Positions 53,879-63,565 of a DNA stretch of 64,000 nt are shown in pieces. A program made the position numbers and the translations under genes. Each line of letters begins with the position of its first letter. Position 1 is the stretch's first letter. Source of the DNA: Petrachloros mirabilis ULC683 (GTDB taxonomy: Bacteria; Cyanobacteriota; Cyanobacteriia; Thermosynechococcales; Thermosynechococcaceae); assembly GCF_009939295.1 (NCBI RefSeq), contig NZ_WVIC01000004.1, positions 62,001-126,000 of the forward strand, in the 5' to 3' direction. A model generated the notes under the pieces. That model worked only from the letters and a program-made list of their open reading frames with translations, was not told the DNA's origin and made no database searches.

Positions 53879-54778
53879 ATGGTAAAAATTTTGCTGATGG
53901 GTGCCCAAGGACAGGTTGGTATTGAATTGCAGCATACCCTGTCCTCCCTCGGTGCAGTCATTGCCTTGGGACGAAGTGCGTTGGACTTGACCCAGCGTCA
54001 ACAAATTGACCAGCAGATTGAGGCGCATCAGCCTCAGGTGATTGTGAATGCTGCTGCCTATACCGCTGTGGATAAGGCGGAAGCTGAGCCAGATCTTGCG
54101 GCTGCCATTAATGCCATAGCGCCGGGTGTAATGGCTGAGGCAGCCGACCGGATCGGAGCTACCCTGGTTCATCTCTCAACTGACTATGTTTTTGATGGCA
54201 CCCAGAGCCAACCCTATCGAGAGGATTCCCCCACCCATCCCCAAAGTGTTTATGGGCACACCAAGCAACAGGGAGAAGAGGCGATTCGCCAAGCCTGCGA
54301 TCGCCACTTTATCTTACGGACGGCCTGGGTTTACGGAGCTTACGGCAAAAGTAACTTTGTCAAAACTATGCTGCGCTTGGGGGCGGAGCGCGAAGAACTG
54401 CGGGTGGTCATGGATCAAGTCGGTAGCCCGACCTGGGCACGGGATATTGGAGGTGCGATCGCAGCTCTCCTCCAGGCGGCCAACACTTCAGAAGCCTCTC
54501 TCTACGGCACGTACCACTTCACCAATAGTGGGGTAGCCAGTTGGTACGACTTTGCCGTCGCCATTTTTGAAGAAGCCCAATACCTTTGGTTTCCCCTTCA
54601 AGTGAAGCGGGTCGTGCCGATCACCACCGCAGAATTCCGCACCCCAGCCCATCGTCCCGCTTATTCGGTTCTGTCAACGACCAAAATTGCCGGACTGATG
54701 GGCACCCCTCCCCACTGGCGCACCTCACTCCGCAAAATGTTGGCACAGTGGCAGACCCATCAATCTCTGGAGCGCTGA
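53879..54778 (+). CDS. rfbD: dTDP-4-dehydrorhamnose reductase
   Basis: 299 residues. RfbD/RmlD reduces dTDP-4-dehydrorhamnose to dTDP-L-rhamnose, the last step in the rhamnose donor pathway for surface polysaccharides. Motifs: 'ILLMGAQGQVGIELQHTL' (NADPH), 'LSTDYVFDGTQSQPYRED' and 'YGHTKQQGEEAIRQA' (YxxxK), plus 'GTYHFTNSGVASWYDFA'. Cytosolic. rfbA, rfbB and rfbC are not in the window. It is convergent with proA six bases away. Confidence 0.95.
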   Translation: MVKILLMGAQGQVGIELQHTLSSLGAVIALGRSALDLTQRQQIDQQIEAHQPQVIVNAAAYTAVDKAEAEPDLAAAINAIAPGVMAEAADRIGATLVHLSTDYVFDGTQSQPYREDSPTHPQSVYGHTKQQGEEAIRQACDRHFILRTAWVYGAYGKSNFVKTMLRLGAEREELRVVMDQVGSPTWARDIGGAIAALLQAANTSEASLYGTYHFTNSGVASWYDFAVAIFEEAQYLWFPLQVKRVVPITTAEFRTPAHRPAYSVLSTTKIAGLMGTPPHWRTSLRKMLAQWQTHQSLER

Positions 54779-54784
54779 CCCTGA

Positions 54785-56086
54785 TCAAACCTCGAAGTCT
54801 CTATGGGTAAAGGATTTTGCGGCTGCCCCTGTATAGGAAGCCACGACTTGTCCACGCCCGTGGAGTTGATATTTATAGGTCACCAGCCCCTCTAAGCCCA
54901 CAGGACCCCGAGGGGGCATTTGCTGGGTGCTAATGCCCACCTCAGCCCCAAAGCCGTAGCGAAACCCATCGGAAAACCGGGTCGAACAGTTGTGAAACAC
55001 CCCAGCCGCATCCACTTGAGCCATAAAGACTTCAGCCGCCTCGGCAGACTCGGTGACAATAGCATCTGTGTGCCCGGAGCCGTAGGTATTGATGTGATCA
55101 ATGGCGCTGGCCAGGGAGTTCACGATCTTGATCGACAGAATCAGATCGCTATACTCGGTGGCCCAGTCGCTATCACTGGCCGCAGCAATCTCTAAAATCT
55201 CGCAGGTAGCGGCATCCCCCCGCAGTTCCACCTGATGCAATTGCAGTGCTACAGCTAAGGGGGGCAGGAAATCGGCTGCGATCGCCCGATGCACCAGCAG
55301 GGTTTCAATGGCATTACAGGCCGCCGGGTACTGGGTCTTGGCATCCACAGCAATAGCCACTGCCTGGGGAATATCCGCCGCCTCATCTATATAGAGGTGA
55401 CAGATACCCTCAGCGTGACCCAGCACCGGAATCCGGGTATTTTCCTGGACAAACCGCACAAAGCTGTTCGAGCCACGGGGAATAATCAAATTCACATCCT
55501 GATCCAGCTTTAGCAGCGCTAGGGTTTCCTCCCGGCTGGTCAACAGCGCCACCACCTCAGGGGAAACCTCAGTGGATGCTAGCCCCGACTGGATTGCTCG
55601 CACCAAAGCCCGACAGGACTCCATGGCCTCCTGCCCCCCCTTGAGGAGTACCCCATTGCCCGACTTAACCGCCAGTGCCGCAATTTGCACCACCGCATCC
55701 GGTCGAGCCTCAAAAATCACCCCCAAAACGCCCAAGGGACAGGTCACTCGCTTTAAGATCAACTGCTCATCCAGTTCCCGGTGCAGTTGCACTTGGCCCA
55801 GGGGGTCAGGCAGTGCCGCCACGCTGCGAACTCCCTCAATAGCAGCCTTAAGCTTCTGTTCATCCAGTTTTAGGCGGGCATAGAGCGACTGGGCTAATCC
55901 TGAGGCTTGCGCCCGTTGGCAGTCCTGGGCATTGGCCACCAAAATCTTGGGGGCGGCGGCCTCAAGGGCTTGAGCCATGCTTTCCAGCGACGCCTGCCGC
56001 GCCTCAGTCGTCAGCAAAGCCAACCCCTGAGCCGCCTGTCGCGTTTGTTTGGCCACCTGAGGCAGCGAATCTACCACAGCAGTCAC
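54785..56086 (-). CDS. proA: Glutamate-5-semialdehyde dehydrogenase (gamma-glutamyl phosphate reductase)
   Basis: 433 residues of the proline synthesis enzyme that reduces glutamyl-5-phosphate with NADPH. Signature segments: '[19 protein letters not shown]', '[20 protein letters not shown]', '[14 protein letters not shown]' and the catalytic Cys in '[17 protein letters not shown]'. The start is GTG 56084-56086 without a visible ribosome site. The family usually has ~420-435 residues, so length fits. Cytosolic. proB is not adjacent. Confidence 0.95.
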   Translation of the reverse strand: MTAVVDSLPQVAKQTRQAAQGLALLTTEARQASLESMAQALEAAAPKILVANAQDCQRAQASGLAQSLYARLKLDEQKLKAAIEGVRSVAALPDPLGQVQLHRELDEQLILKRVTCPLGVLGVIFEARPDAVVQIAALAVKSGNGVLLKGGQEAMESCRALVRAIQSGLASTEVSPEVVALLTSREETLALLKLDQDVNLIIPRGSNSFVRFVQENTRIPVLGHAEGICHLYIDEAADIPQAVAIAVDAKTQYPAACNAIETLLVHRAIAADFLPPLAVALQLHQVELRGDAATCEILEIAAASDSDWATEYSDLILSIKIVNSLASAIDHINTYGSGHTDAIVTESAEAAEVFMAQVDAAGVFHNCSTRFSDGFRYGFGAEVGISTQQMPPRGPVGLEGLVTYKYQLHGRGQVVASYTGAAAKSFTHRDFEV

Positions 56087-56208
56087 AGTATCCTATCCCA
56101 AATCACTTTCCTTTATTATCCCCGAGGGGGTTCTCCCTGACAGAGAATCTCAGAAAATCACCCTAACGCCCCAGATCCTCACCAGCTATCTCCCTTGCTC
56201 TACGAGGG

Positions 56209-57996
56209 CTAGAACGGACGACCCACAATCGAAAATAAAATGCGGCTCTCATCAATCCCACCGGACTGCTCACCCACGGACAGCAACGGGATGCCCCAAT
56301 CGACCCGAGCAGTGATGCGATCGCGCCAGTTCCAACGCAAACCAACCCCCACTGCCAGGAGCGGATTGGCATCAACCTGCCCCTGATTTCCCCGGTTCCA
56401 GCCTTTGCCAATATCCAGAAAGGGAATAACCTGGAGCACCCCCTCACCCTGGGGCATTCGATAGAGTGGAAATCTAGCCTCAGCGGAGCCAAACACCCCC
56501 ATGTCGGCAAGCTGCAAGTCTTGAGGATAGCCCCGCACGCTGTCTGCCCCGCCGAGTCCAAACTGTTCGAGAGAGGGCAAGGGACGATCGCTGACCTGGG
56601 CGTTGGCGCGGAGCACCAAAAGGGTATCGGGAGCCAATTCTCGTACCCACTGAGCCTGAGTTCGCCATAGAAAAAAGTGGCCGTCTGGAGGGGTTGGATT
56701 GGTGGTTGCCCCCAGTCCCAGTCCAAAGTTAAATTCAGAACGCAAGGCCAAAACCGAATTGGAGTGTCGCTGCAACCAGTCCTGAAAAAACTTTAATTCT
56801 GTGAGCCGGGTTTTACCCTGGTCATCTGACCCCGGTGAAATGGGAAAGGGTTCACCTAAAATCGTGGTCTCGCTTTCTCTGCGAGCTACCCCCAGCCCCA
56901 AGGCAAGCTCTTGCCGGGGGGTTTGAATCACCGGTTGGCGATAGGTCAGATGCAGCGATCGCGCCTGCCCCTTGAGATCAATTAAGCGAAACACCTCTGG
57001 CTCTATGACCTGGCTCCAGGTTTGCTCGTAGGTCACTTCCAAGGTGCCATTGCGGGCATTGATGGGCAGACGATATCCCCCGCTGAATTGATGGCTGCCA
57101 TCGGTGTTGGCATAGGCAACTCGGAGGGCATCGCCATAGCCCAGAAGATTTAAATGCTCAAACTGCACCTGCCGTTGAAAACTGCCAATGGACTCTGGAC
57201 GAGCATTGTCTAAAACAACCTGGGTGCGAAAAGCTTGGGCTTCTTCTGCCGTGATCGCCAATACACTTTCCCCAGGTTGGAGACCCGCCACCAACTCCGC
57301 CGACAACCGCTCCACCAATGGATCAAGTTGCAACATCTGTAATGCCACCAAGACCTGATTCACATTCAGGGGGGCACGTACTTGAAGGGTGATGCGATCG
57401 CGAATATATCGAGGACTCAAACGCCGTAATCCCGTCACCTCAACCGCCGCTAATCGGCCTTCAATCACCTGAATGATCACGACCCCTTCTGAAATGACCT
57501 GCCCGGCTGGAATAAAAGCCCCTGAAGTGATGTAGCCCTTATCGATATACAGTTGGGTGATGGCAGTCCGCGCCTGGAGTAGTTCCGTAAAGGTAATCGG
57601 TCGATTGACAAAAGGAGCCGTCGCCGCCGCCAGCTCCTCAGGAGTGAATACGGTGCTTCCTTCTACCTGGAATGCCCTTACCGTAACGGTCTCAGCATCC
57701 TCTGGCAAATCAGGTTCAGTCGGCAGCGGTGGCAGTTCCGTGGGAGGTCGCAGCAACTCCCCTGGAGGAGGCAACCGCTCAGGCACCTGTTCAGGAGAGG
57801 GCAATGGGGGCGGGAATATAGGGCTGGGGAAACTGGGAACTTGAGCCAGGGACGAACTGGACAGCCCCATACAGCTCCAAAAACTGATCAGTCCCAACCA
57901 TCTTAGGGGTCTCCTCGGTGACGGCCAACCCAGTCGTATAGGAGCAGCCAAGGGTGGGTGCAAACAAAGCGCAGACATTACCGTCAATCGAGTCAT
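56209..57996 (-). CDS. Two-partner secretion porin (TpsB; ShlB/FhaC/HecB family)
   Basis: 595 residues from ATG 57994-57996 (TTG 58008 is an alternative). A signal region ('WLGLISFWSCMGLSSSSLAQ') precedes a Pro-rich linker, POTRA-type domains ('TVRAFQVEGSTVFTPEELAA', 'IEGRLAAVEVTGLRRLSPRY') and a 16-strand-type barrel with 'EQFGLGGADSVRGYPQD', the conserved VRGY motif of the plug loop L6. It should secrete a TpsA partner across the outer membrane. No TpsA gene is adjacent. C-terminus ends 'RILFSIVGRPF', with terminal Phe as in barrel proteins. Confidence 0.93.
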   Translation of the reverse strand: MTRLTVMSALCLHPPLAAPIRLGWPSPRRPLRWLGLISFWSCMGLSSSSLAQVPSFPSPIFPPPLPSPEQVPERLPPPGELLRPPTELPPLPTEPDLPEDAETVTVRAFQVEGSTVFTPEELAAATAPFVNRPITFTELLQARTAITQLYIDKGYITSGAFIPAGQVISEGVVIIQVIEGRLAAVEVTGLRRLSPRYIRDRITLQVRAPLNVNQVLVALQMLQLDPLVERLSAELVAGLQPGESVLAITAEEAQAFRTQVVLDNARPESIGSFQRQVQFEHLNLLGYGDALRVAYANTDGSHQFSGGYRLPINARNGTLEVTYEQTWSQVIEPEVFRLIDLKGQARSLHLTYRQPVIQTPRQELALGLGVARRESETTILGEPFPISPGSDDQGKTRLTELKFFQDWLQRHSNSVLALRSEFNFGLGLGATTNPTPPDGHFFLWRTQAQWVRELAPDTLLVLRANAQVSDRPLPSLEQFGLGGADSVRGYPQDLQLADMGVFGSAEARFPLYRMPQGEGVLQVIPFLDIGKGWNRGNQGQVDANPLLAVGVGLRWNWRDRITARVDWGIPLLSVGEQSGGIDESRILFSIVGRPF

Positions 57997-58215
57997 AGCC
58001 CCATACAAAACAATTCAAAACAGGCGTTGCAGAACAGATCATGCAATACCCAAATCAGCATGACTTTACCATTCACCTCTCAATCCGCTCTGCCTTAATT
58101 GGATATTTGCCCCCAAAATTAGTGCGTCCCGTCCCCATTTTTGCCAAGAAAATCAGCCAGTGCGGTTTCTCAGCTCTACAATAAAATAGGTTTTGTTAAG
58201 AAACGTTAGGGTATT

Positions 58216-59124
58216 ATGGCGGATCAACTCATTCGGGCGACCGCAGCAGATCATGGCATCCGAGCCGTGGGCGTGATTACCACGCGGCTCACGGATGTAG
58301 CCCGCCAGCGGCATCAACTTTCTTACGTGGCCACGGCTGCCCTAGGGCGCACCATGACCGCAGGGCTTTTATTAGCCTCAAATATGAAGCAACCCCAGTC
58401 GCGGGTAAATATTCGGGTCAAAGGCAATGGCCCCTTAGCCGACATTTTGGTGGATGCAGGTCTAGATGGAACCGTGCGCGGCTATGTCTACAATCCCGTC
58501 GTGGAGCTGCCGCCTAAGCCCAACGGCAAACTAGATGTGGGGGGTGCTGTCGGGCGTGATGGCTTTCTGTATGTCGCTCGTGATATTGGCTACGGCTATC
58601 CCTACTCCAGTACCGTTGAACTTGTGTCTGGGGAAATTGGAGATGATGTCACTCACTATCTCGTCACCTCTGAGCAGACCCCTTCCGCCTTGGTCTTGGG
58701 GGTGTTCGTAGACGCGAGCGGCGTCACAGCTGCGGGTGGCTTTTTAATCCAGGTGATGCCCAAGGCTGCCCGAGACGAGGCACTAGTTGCCAAGCTAGAA
58801 TCTCGAATTGGTCCACTGCAAGGATTTACCCCCCTATTGCAAGCAGGCAAAACCCTGCCTGATATTTTTGCAGATCTGCTGGGTGACCTAGGTCTAGAAA
58901 TTTTTCCGCAGCGGCAGATGGTTCGCTTTCAATGTTCCTGCTCCTTCGAGCGGGTATTGGGCGCTCTTAAGCTCTTAGGAGAAACTGAACTTCAAGACAT
59001 GATTCTCAAAGACAACGGCGCTGAGGCCACCTGTGAGTTCTGTGGCCAAGTCTACCAGACCAACCGTCACCAGCTTGAGCAACTGATTGTAGATTTGCGG
59101 GCTGAGACCGCTGCCTCCCAATGA
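58216..59124 (+). CDS. hslO: Redox-regulated chaperone Hsp33
   Basis: 302 residues. Hsp33 is activated by oxidation, holding unfolded proteins. The N-terminal domain starts 'QLIRATAADHGIRAVGVITT'. The C-terminal zinc switch is complete: 'VRFQCSCSFERVLGALKLLG' (CxC) and 'ATCEFCGQVYQTNRHQLE' (CxxC). ATG 58216 follows TTAGGGT. The stop overlaps the ureD start (ATGA), an unusual coupling of stress and urease genes. Cytosolic. Confidence 0.95.
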   Translation: MADQLIRATAADHGIRAVGVITTRLTDVARQRHQLSYVATAALGRTMTAGLLLASNMKQPQSRVNIRVKGNGPLADILVDAGLDGTVRGYVYNPVVELPPKPNGKLDVGGAVGRDGFLYVARDIGYGYPYSSTVELVSGEIGDDVTHYLVTSEQTPSALVLGVFVDASGVTAAGGFLIQVMPKAARDEALVAKLESRIGPLQGFTPLLQAGKTLPDIFADLLGDLGLEIFPQRQMVRFQCSCSFERVLGALKLLGETELQDMILKDNGAEATCEFCGQVYQTNRHQLEQLIVDLRAETAASQ

Positions 59125-59975
59125 GTGCCGCTAACGGCGCTGCCTCTGCAAGCTGGCAGGGAAAGCTGCACCTCAACTACGGGGTGACCGGTGACCAAAC
59201 CCGTTTGCGCGCTCCCTTTGCCCAGGCTCCGTTAAAAATTCAACGCCCGTTTTATCCTGAAGCGGGGGGGGTCTGCCATAGCATTCTATTGCACACCGCC
59301 GGGGGAATGGTGGGTGGCGATCGGCTCTCAATTGACGTTAACTTAGCGCCAGAGTCTAAGGCTTTACTCACCAGCGCTGCTGCCGCCAAAATCTATGGCA
59401 GCATCGGCACAGAGGCTTCTCAAAACATTCAGATCCATCTTGGGGCAAATGCTCGCCTCGAATGGCTTCCCCAGGAAACAATTGTGTTTAATCAAGCCCA
59501 GTTCCGCCAAACCTTGCGCGTGACCCTAGATCCCGGTGCCCAGTGGTTGGGTTGGGATATTGTGCGGCTGGGGCGTAGCGCTCGTGGCGAGGAATTCCAA
59601 TCCGGCAACTGGCGATCGCACACCGAAATCTGGCAAGGCAATCGTCCCCTATGGATTGACCGACAGCGGCTATCGGGCAGCACTGAGACCGTAGCCAGCC
59701 CCCACGGCCTTGCCCATAGTGCTCTGGTGGGTAGCTTGGCTTGGGTGGGGATGGCAGTCACACCAGACTTTGTGGAAGCCATACGCACCCAATGGCATCC
59801 TGACCCCGGCTCCTCAGCAGAGATAGGGGTCACCCGTCTGCAACAAGGGCTACTGTGCCGCTACCGGGGGTGCTCCACCCTAGAAGTACAGCGCTGGTTT
59901 AGGGCAGTCTGGCAGCAGATTAGAACCGAATGTTGGGGCCGAGACATTTGTCTGCCCCGCGTTTGGCAACGCTAA
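59121..59975 (+). CDS. ureD: Urease accessory protein UreD
   Basis: 284 residues. UreD takes part with UreF and UreG in nickel insertion into urease. Diagnostic: 'FYPEAGGVCHSILLHTAGGM' then 'VGGDRLSIDVNL', 'LTSAAAAKIYGS' and 'WLPQETIVFNQAQFRQT', with 'RGCSTLEVQRWFRAVW' near the end. It starts inside the hslO stop codon. ureA follows after 32 bases. Cytosolic. ureE, ureF and ureG are not here. Confidence 0.95.
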   Translation: MSAANGAASASWQGKLHLNYGVTGDQTRLRAPFAQAPLKIQRPFYPEAGGVCHSILLHTAGGMVGGDRLSIDVNLAPESKALLTSAAAAKIYGSIGTEASQNIQIHLGANARLEWLPQETIVFNQAQFRQTLRVTLDPGAQWLGWDIVRLGRSARGEEFQSGNWRSHTEIWQGNRPLWIDRQRLSGSTETVASPHGLAHSALVGSLAWVGMAVTPDFVEAIRTQWHPDPGSSAEIGVTRLQQGLLCRYRGCSTLEVQRWFRAVWQQIRTECWGRDICLPRVWQR

Positions 59976-60007
59976 GGCTTTGGCAACACTAAATGATGAG
60001 GTGAGGA

Positions 60008-60310
60008 ATGCAACTCAGTCCCCAGGAAAAAGATAAGCTGTTGATTTTCACCGCTGCCCTGCTGGCTGAACGACGAAAAGCCCGAGGCATTAAGCTTAAC
60101 TACCCAGAGGCCATTGCCTACATTTCCGCCGCAATTTTAGAAGGAGCTAGAGAGGGCCGCACCGTTGCCGAGTTGATGCAAGCTGGCACCACCCTACTCA
60201 CCCGAACAGATGTGATGGACGGCATTGCCGAAATGATTCCAGAGGTGCAAGTAGAAGCCACCTTCCCCGATGGCACCAAGCTGGTGACCGTACACCATCC
60301 GATTCAGTAA
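60008..60310 (+). CDS. ureA: Urease gamma subunit
   Basis: 100 residues, the standard length of the small gamma subunit. '[20 protein letters not shown]', '[20 protein letters not shown]' and '[20 protein letters not shown]' are characteristic. TGAGG lies directly before ATG 60008. With UreB and UreC it forms the nickel urease that hydrolyses urea to ammonia and carbamate. It is 39 bases before ureB. Confidence 0.97.
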   Translation: MQLSPQEKDKLLIFTAALLAERRKARGIKLNYPEAIAYISAAILEGAREGRTVAELMQAGTTLLTRTDVMDGIAEMIPEVQVEATFPDGTKLVTVHHPIQ

Positions 60311-60349
60311 GGGCAAAGCCCTATTTTGATCTATACCCGAGGAGAAACG

Positions 60350-60658
60350 ATGATTCCCGGAGAATTGCTAATTGACCCCGGCGACCTAGCTCTCAATGTA
60401 GGTCGTCCGACCCTCGCCCTGATGGTTGCCAATACTGGAGATCGCCCCATTCAGGTGGGTTCCCACTTTCATTTCTATGAAGTGAACGCAGCCCTACAAT
60501 TTGACCGTGACCAAACCCGAGGTTGGCGCTTAGACATTCCGGCGGGTACAGCGGTGCGTTTTGAACCAGGAGACACCAAACAAATTACCCTGGTACCTTA
60601 CCTGGGGCAGCGAGCAGTTTATGGATTTAATGGGCAGGTGAATGGGGCTTTGGATTGA
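60350..60658 (+). CDS. ureB: Urease beta subunit
   Basis: 102 residues from ATG 60350, which has CGAGGAG at ~60339-60344; the frame-upstream start at 60326 is not needed. '[20 protein letters not shown]', '[19 protein letters not shown]' and '[12 protein letters not shown]' define the subunit and show it complete. The catalytic alpha subunit gene ureC does not follow; instead a hairpin and the convergent fusA-like gene come next. So ureC must be elsewhere for a working enzyme. Confidence 0.97.
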   Translation: MIPGELLIDPGDLALNVGRPTLALMVANTGDRPIQVGSHFHFYEVNAALQFDRDQTRGWRLDIPAGTAVRFEPGDTKQITLVPYLGQRAVYGFNGQVNGALD

Positions 60659-60670
60659 TGGAAAAACCAG

Positions 60671-60700
60671 GCTCCTGTCTCCATAAACAAAGACAGGAAC
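60671..60700. terminator. Hairpin between convergent ureB and EF-G genes
   Basis: CCTGTCT (60674-60680) pairs with AGACAGG (60691-60697) around a 10-base loop; GG/CC extends the stem with one mismatch. It lies between two convergent stop codons and probably ends transcription from both sides, though U-runs are weak. Confidence 0.55.
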
Positions 60701-60717
60701 CGCGACTGGCAACAACC

Positions 60718-62802
60718 TTAGCCCTCAGCCTGACGTTCCTTGACCTCCTGAATCACTGCCTCAGCGACATTGGCCGGACAAGGATAATAGTGCGAGAAGG
60801 ACATAGAGAACTGTCCCCGCCCCGAGGTCATGGTTCGTAAGTCTCCAATGTAGCCAAACATCTCGCTCAAGGGCACATCGGCCTTAATTCGCGCACCCAT
60901 AGGGCCTGTCTCCTGAGATTTGATGATGCCCCGGCGACGGTTGAGATCCCCAATGACATCTCCCATGTAGTCATCAGGGGTGAAGACATCCACTGCCATG
61001 ATTGGCTCTAGTAACTGCGGTCCCGCTTTGGGAATAGACTGGCGATAGGCTGCTTTGGCCGCAATTTCAAAGGCAATGGCAGAAGAGTCAACCGGGTGAT
61101 ACCCCCCATCCATCAAGGTCACCTTCAGATCGACACAGGGGAACCCAGCCAACACCCCTTTGACGATGCTGGTTTCAAACCCTTTCTGCACAGCAGGCCA
61201 ATATTCTCGGGGCACATTCCCACCCGTCACTTTTGACTCAAACTGGAAGCCCGTGCCCGATTCGCCCGGTTCAATCACGTAGTCAATCTTGCCGTATTGG
61301 CCTGACCCACCCGACTGTTTCTTGTGGGTATAGCTGTCTTCTAGGCGGCGAGTAATAGACTCACGGTAGGCTACCTGAGGTTTACCCACTTCCACTTCCA
61401 CGCCATGGGTACGCTTGAGAATATCGACCTTGATGTCGAGGTGCAACTCACCCATTCCCTTGATGATGGTTTCCCCACTTTCTTCATCGGTTTCCACATG
61501 GAAAGACGGATCTTCCTGCACCATTTTGCTGAGCGCCATGCCCATTTTTTCGTCAGCCCCTTTCTTCTTGGGCTTGACGGACACAGAAATCACCGGATCG
61601 GGGAAAACCATGGGTTCCAGGGTGGCTGGATTTTTGGGATCACAGAGGGTATGCCCGGTTTGGACATTCTTGAGCCCCACAATGGCCACGATATCCCCGG
61701 CCTGAGCCGAGTTAATTTCTTCGCGCGAGTCGGCGTGCATTTCCACCAGGCGGCTGACGCGCTCGGTTTTGCCGGTGGCGGTGTTGAGGATAGTATCCCC
61801 TTTATTGAGGGTTCCGGAATACAGTCGGGTAAAGGTGAGCGCACCGAAGCGGTCGTCCATGATTTTGAAGGCTAGTGCCCGCAATGGCTTTTCAGGATCG
61901 ACAATGGCGAAGTTGCCGGTTTCATGACCCTCTAGGTCAACTTCAGGCTGGGGCTTGACTTCAGTGGGGTTGGGCAAATAGTCCACCACCGCATCCAAGA
62001 CCAACTGCACCCCTTTGTTTTTGAAAGAAGACCCGCAGTAGGTGGGGAAAAAGGCCAGATCGCGGGTTCCTTTACGGATACAGTGTTTGATTTCGTCAAT
62101 GTCGAGTTCTTCGCCTTCGAGATATTTCTCCATTAGATCATCATCTTGCTCGACAGCGATCTCGATGAGCTGTTCACGGTAGGTTTCGACCTGTTCGACC
62201 AGATCTGCGGGCACGTCTTGAATTTCATAGTTGAGGGGGTCGCCAGAGTCATCCCAGATCCAGGCTTTTCGGGTGAGCAGATCGACCACGCCCTGAAATT
62301 CAGTTTCGACGCCGATGGGCAGCACCATGACCAGGGGTTTGGCAGCCAGCACGTCTTCAACCTGTTTGACGACGCGGTAGAAGTCAGCTCCGGTGCGATC
62401 TAACTTATTGATATAGATAATCCGAGCAACCTTAGAGTCGTTGGCATAGCGCCAGTTGGTCTCAGATTGTGGCTCGACCCCACCGGAGCCACAGAACACG
62501 CCAACGCCACCGTCGAGCACTTTGAGGGAGCGATACACCTCGATGGTGAAGTCAACGTGTCCGGGGGTGTCGATAATGTTGAGTTGGCAATCTTTCCAAA
62601 AACAAGAAGTGGCGGCAGACTGAATGGTGATGCCCCGCTCTTGTTCTTGCTCCATGAAGTCTGTGGTTGCTGCCCCGTCATGCACTTCCCCAATTTTGTG
62701 GATCTTGCCGGTTAGTTTGAGGATGCGCTCGGTGGTGGTGGTTTTGCCCGCATCCACGTGGGCGAAGATACCAATGTTGCGATAGCGTGTGAGGTCTTTC
62801 AT
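60718..62802 (-). CDS. Elongation factor G paralogue (EF-G2-like)
   Basis: 694 residues with complete G motifs: '[20 protein letters not shown]', '[19 protein letters not shown]' and '[18 protein letters not shown]'. Domains II-V are intact ('[18 protein letters not shown]', '[18 protein letters not shown]'). The segment '[19 protein letters not shown]' differs from the canonical 'D-GVQPQTETVW' and is typical of the EF-G paralogue class rather than the str-operon fusA. No rpsL, rpsG or tuf is adjacent, which supports this. It likely acts in translocation or ribosome recycling under particular conditions. Confidence 0.88.
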   Translation of the reverse strand: MKDLTRYRNIGIFAHVDAGKTTTTERILKLTGKIHKIGEVHDGAATTDFMEQEQERGITIQSAATSCFWKDCQLNIIDTPGHVDFTIEVYRSLKVLDGGVGVFCGSGGVEPQSETNWRYANDSKVARIIYINKLDRTGADFYRVVKQVEDVLAAKPLVMVLPIGVETEFQGVVDLLTRKAWIWDDSGDPLNYEIQDVPADLVEQVETYREQLIEIAVEQDDDLMEKYLEGEELDIDEIKHCIRKGTRDLAFFPTYCGSSFKNKGVQLVLDAVVDYLPNPTEVKPQPEVDLEGHETGNFAIVDPEKPLRALAFKIMDDRFGALTFTRLYSGTLNKGDTILNTATGKTERVSRLVEMHADSREEINSAQAGDIVAIVGLKNVQTGHTLCDPKNPATLEPMVFPDPVISVSVKPKKKGADEKMGMALSKMVQEDPSFHVETDEESGETIIKGMGELHLDIKVDILKRTHGVEVEVGKPQVAYRESITRRLEDSYTHKKQSGGSGQYGKIDYVIEPGESGTGFQFESKVTGGNVPREYWPAVQKGFETSIVKGVLAGFPCVDLKVTLMDGGYHPVDSSAIAFEIAAKAAYRQSIPKAGPQLLEPIMAVDVFTPDDYMGDVIGDLNRRRGIIKSQETGPMGARIKADVPLSEMFGYIGDLRTMTSGRGQFSMSFSHYYPCPANVAEAVIQEVKERQAEG

Positions 62803-63037
62803 TAACTACTCTTGATTTCGTTGATTTGCAAAGATGGATTGGGGATTACGGGCAGGGCCGCATTGAATTTGCCCAAGGGGGGCGGGCTCAATAGCCTTTC
62901 TCTAGATTATCTTTACATTTGATCTTCGCGACTACAAATCTGCCGCGAGAGTCTTTGACTGGTCTTTGGCCATCGAACTGATCATATCGAGAATTTCAGC
63001 CGCAGTGTTGTCGTGATTGCCGCAGTTTCAGAGCGAT
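62803..63037. other. Intergenic region upstream of the EF-G paralogue
   Basis: About 235 bases between two minus-strand genes. It should contain the EF-G promoter ('TTTACATTTGATCTTC' near 62910 on the plus strand is A/T-rich). No gene, repeat or hairpin is convincing. Confidence 0.3.
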
Positions 63038-63475
63038 CTAGCCACAGGGCGCTCTAGCCTCCCCAGGCTGAGGCGGAGGGGGTAGACTCAGCACCCCGCA
63101 TTCTGCATCGGGGCGTTGGGCACTAACGATGTCTTCGCAGCGATGCACTAGGGGCAGCAGTTCTGCTTTCAAAGCCTGTAATTGGGCAATGGTGGCATCA
63201 ATTTTCTGCACTTTGGCCAGCAACCGATCGTGAATTTCTTGGCAGGTGAGGGATTGATCGGCTTGCAGAGTGAGAATCTCGCGAATTTCTTCTAGGGTTA
63301 ATCCCAGGGTCTTGGCGCGACCAATCAGGGCTAGGCGCTCTACATCCTGGGGTTGAAACAAGCGATAGCCAGCAGGACTGCGAGGCGGAGAGGGAATTAA
63401 ACCAATCCGCTCATAAAAATAAATGGTTTGGGGATTAATGCCCAGGGATTGAGCAACCTGCTGAACCTGCAACAT
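63038..63475 (-). CDS. MerR-family regulator, heavy-metal type
   Basis: 145 residues from ATG 63473-63475 (AAAGG upstream); ATG 63499 would add 8. The winged helix 'MLQVQQVAQSLGINPQTIYF', 'YERIGLIPSPPRSPAGYRLF' and the coiled-coil 'KVQKIDATIAQLQALKAEL' fit MerR. Cys78, Cys113 and Cys126, plus a terminal Cys, are arranged like the metal-binding Cys of ZntR/CadR/PbrR regulators. It probably activates a metal exporter gene, but none is adjacent. Cytosolic, dimeric, binds a 19-20-bp spaced promoter. Confidence 0.88.
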   Translation of the reverse strand: MLQVQQVAQSLGINPQTIYFYERIGLIPSPPRSPAGYRLFQPQDVERLALIGRAKTLGLTLEEIREILTLQADQSLTCQEIHDRLLAKVQKIDATIAQLQALKAELLPLVHRCEDIVSAQRPDAECGVLSLPPPPQPGEARAPCG

Positions 63476-63565
63476 TTGGGCACCTTTGGTTTGGGTCACT
63501 GTTTTTGCTCTGTGGTTTACCAGCCCTGGACGCCTTGCCTGTGCGGTTGAGCCTGTGGATGCTCG

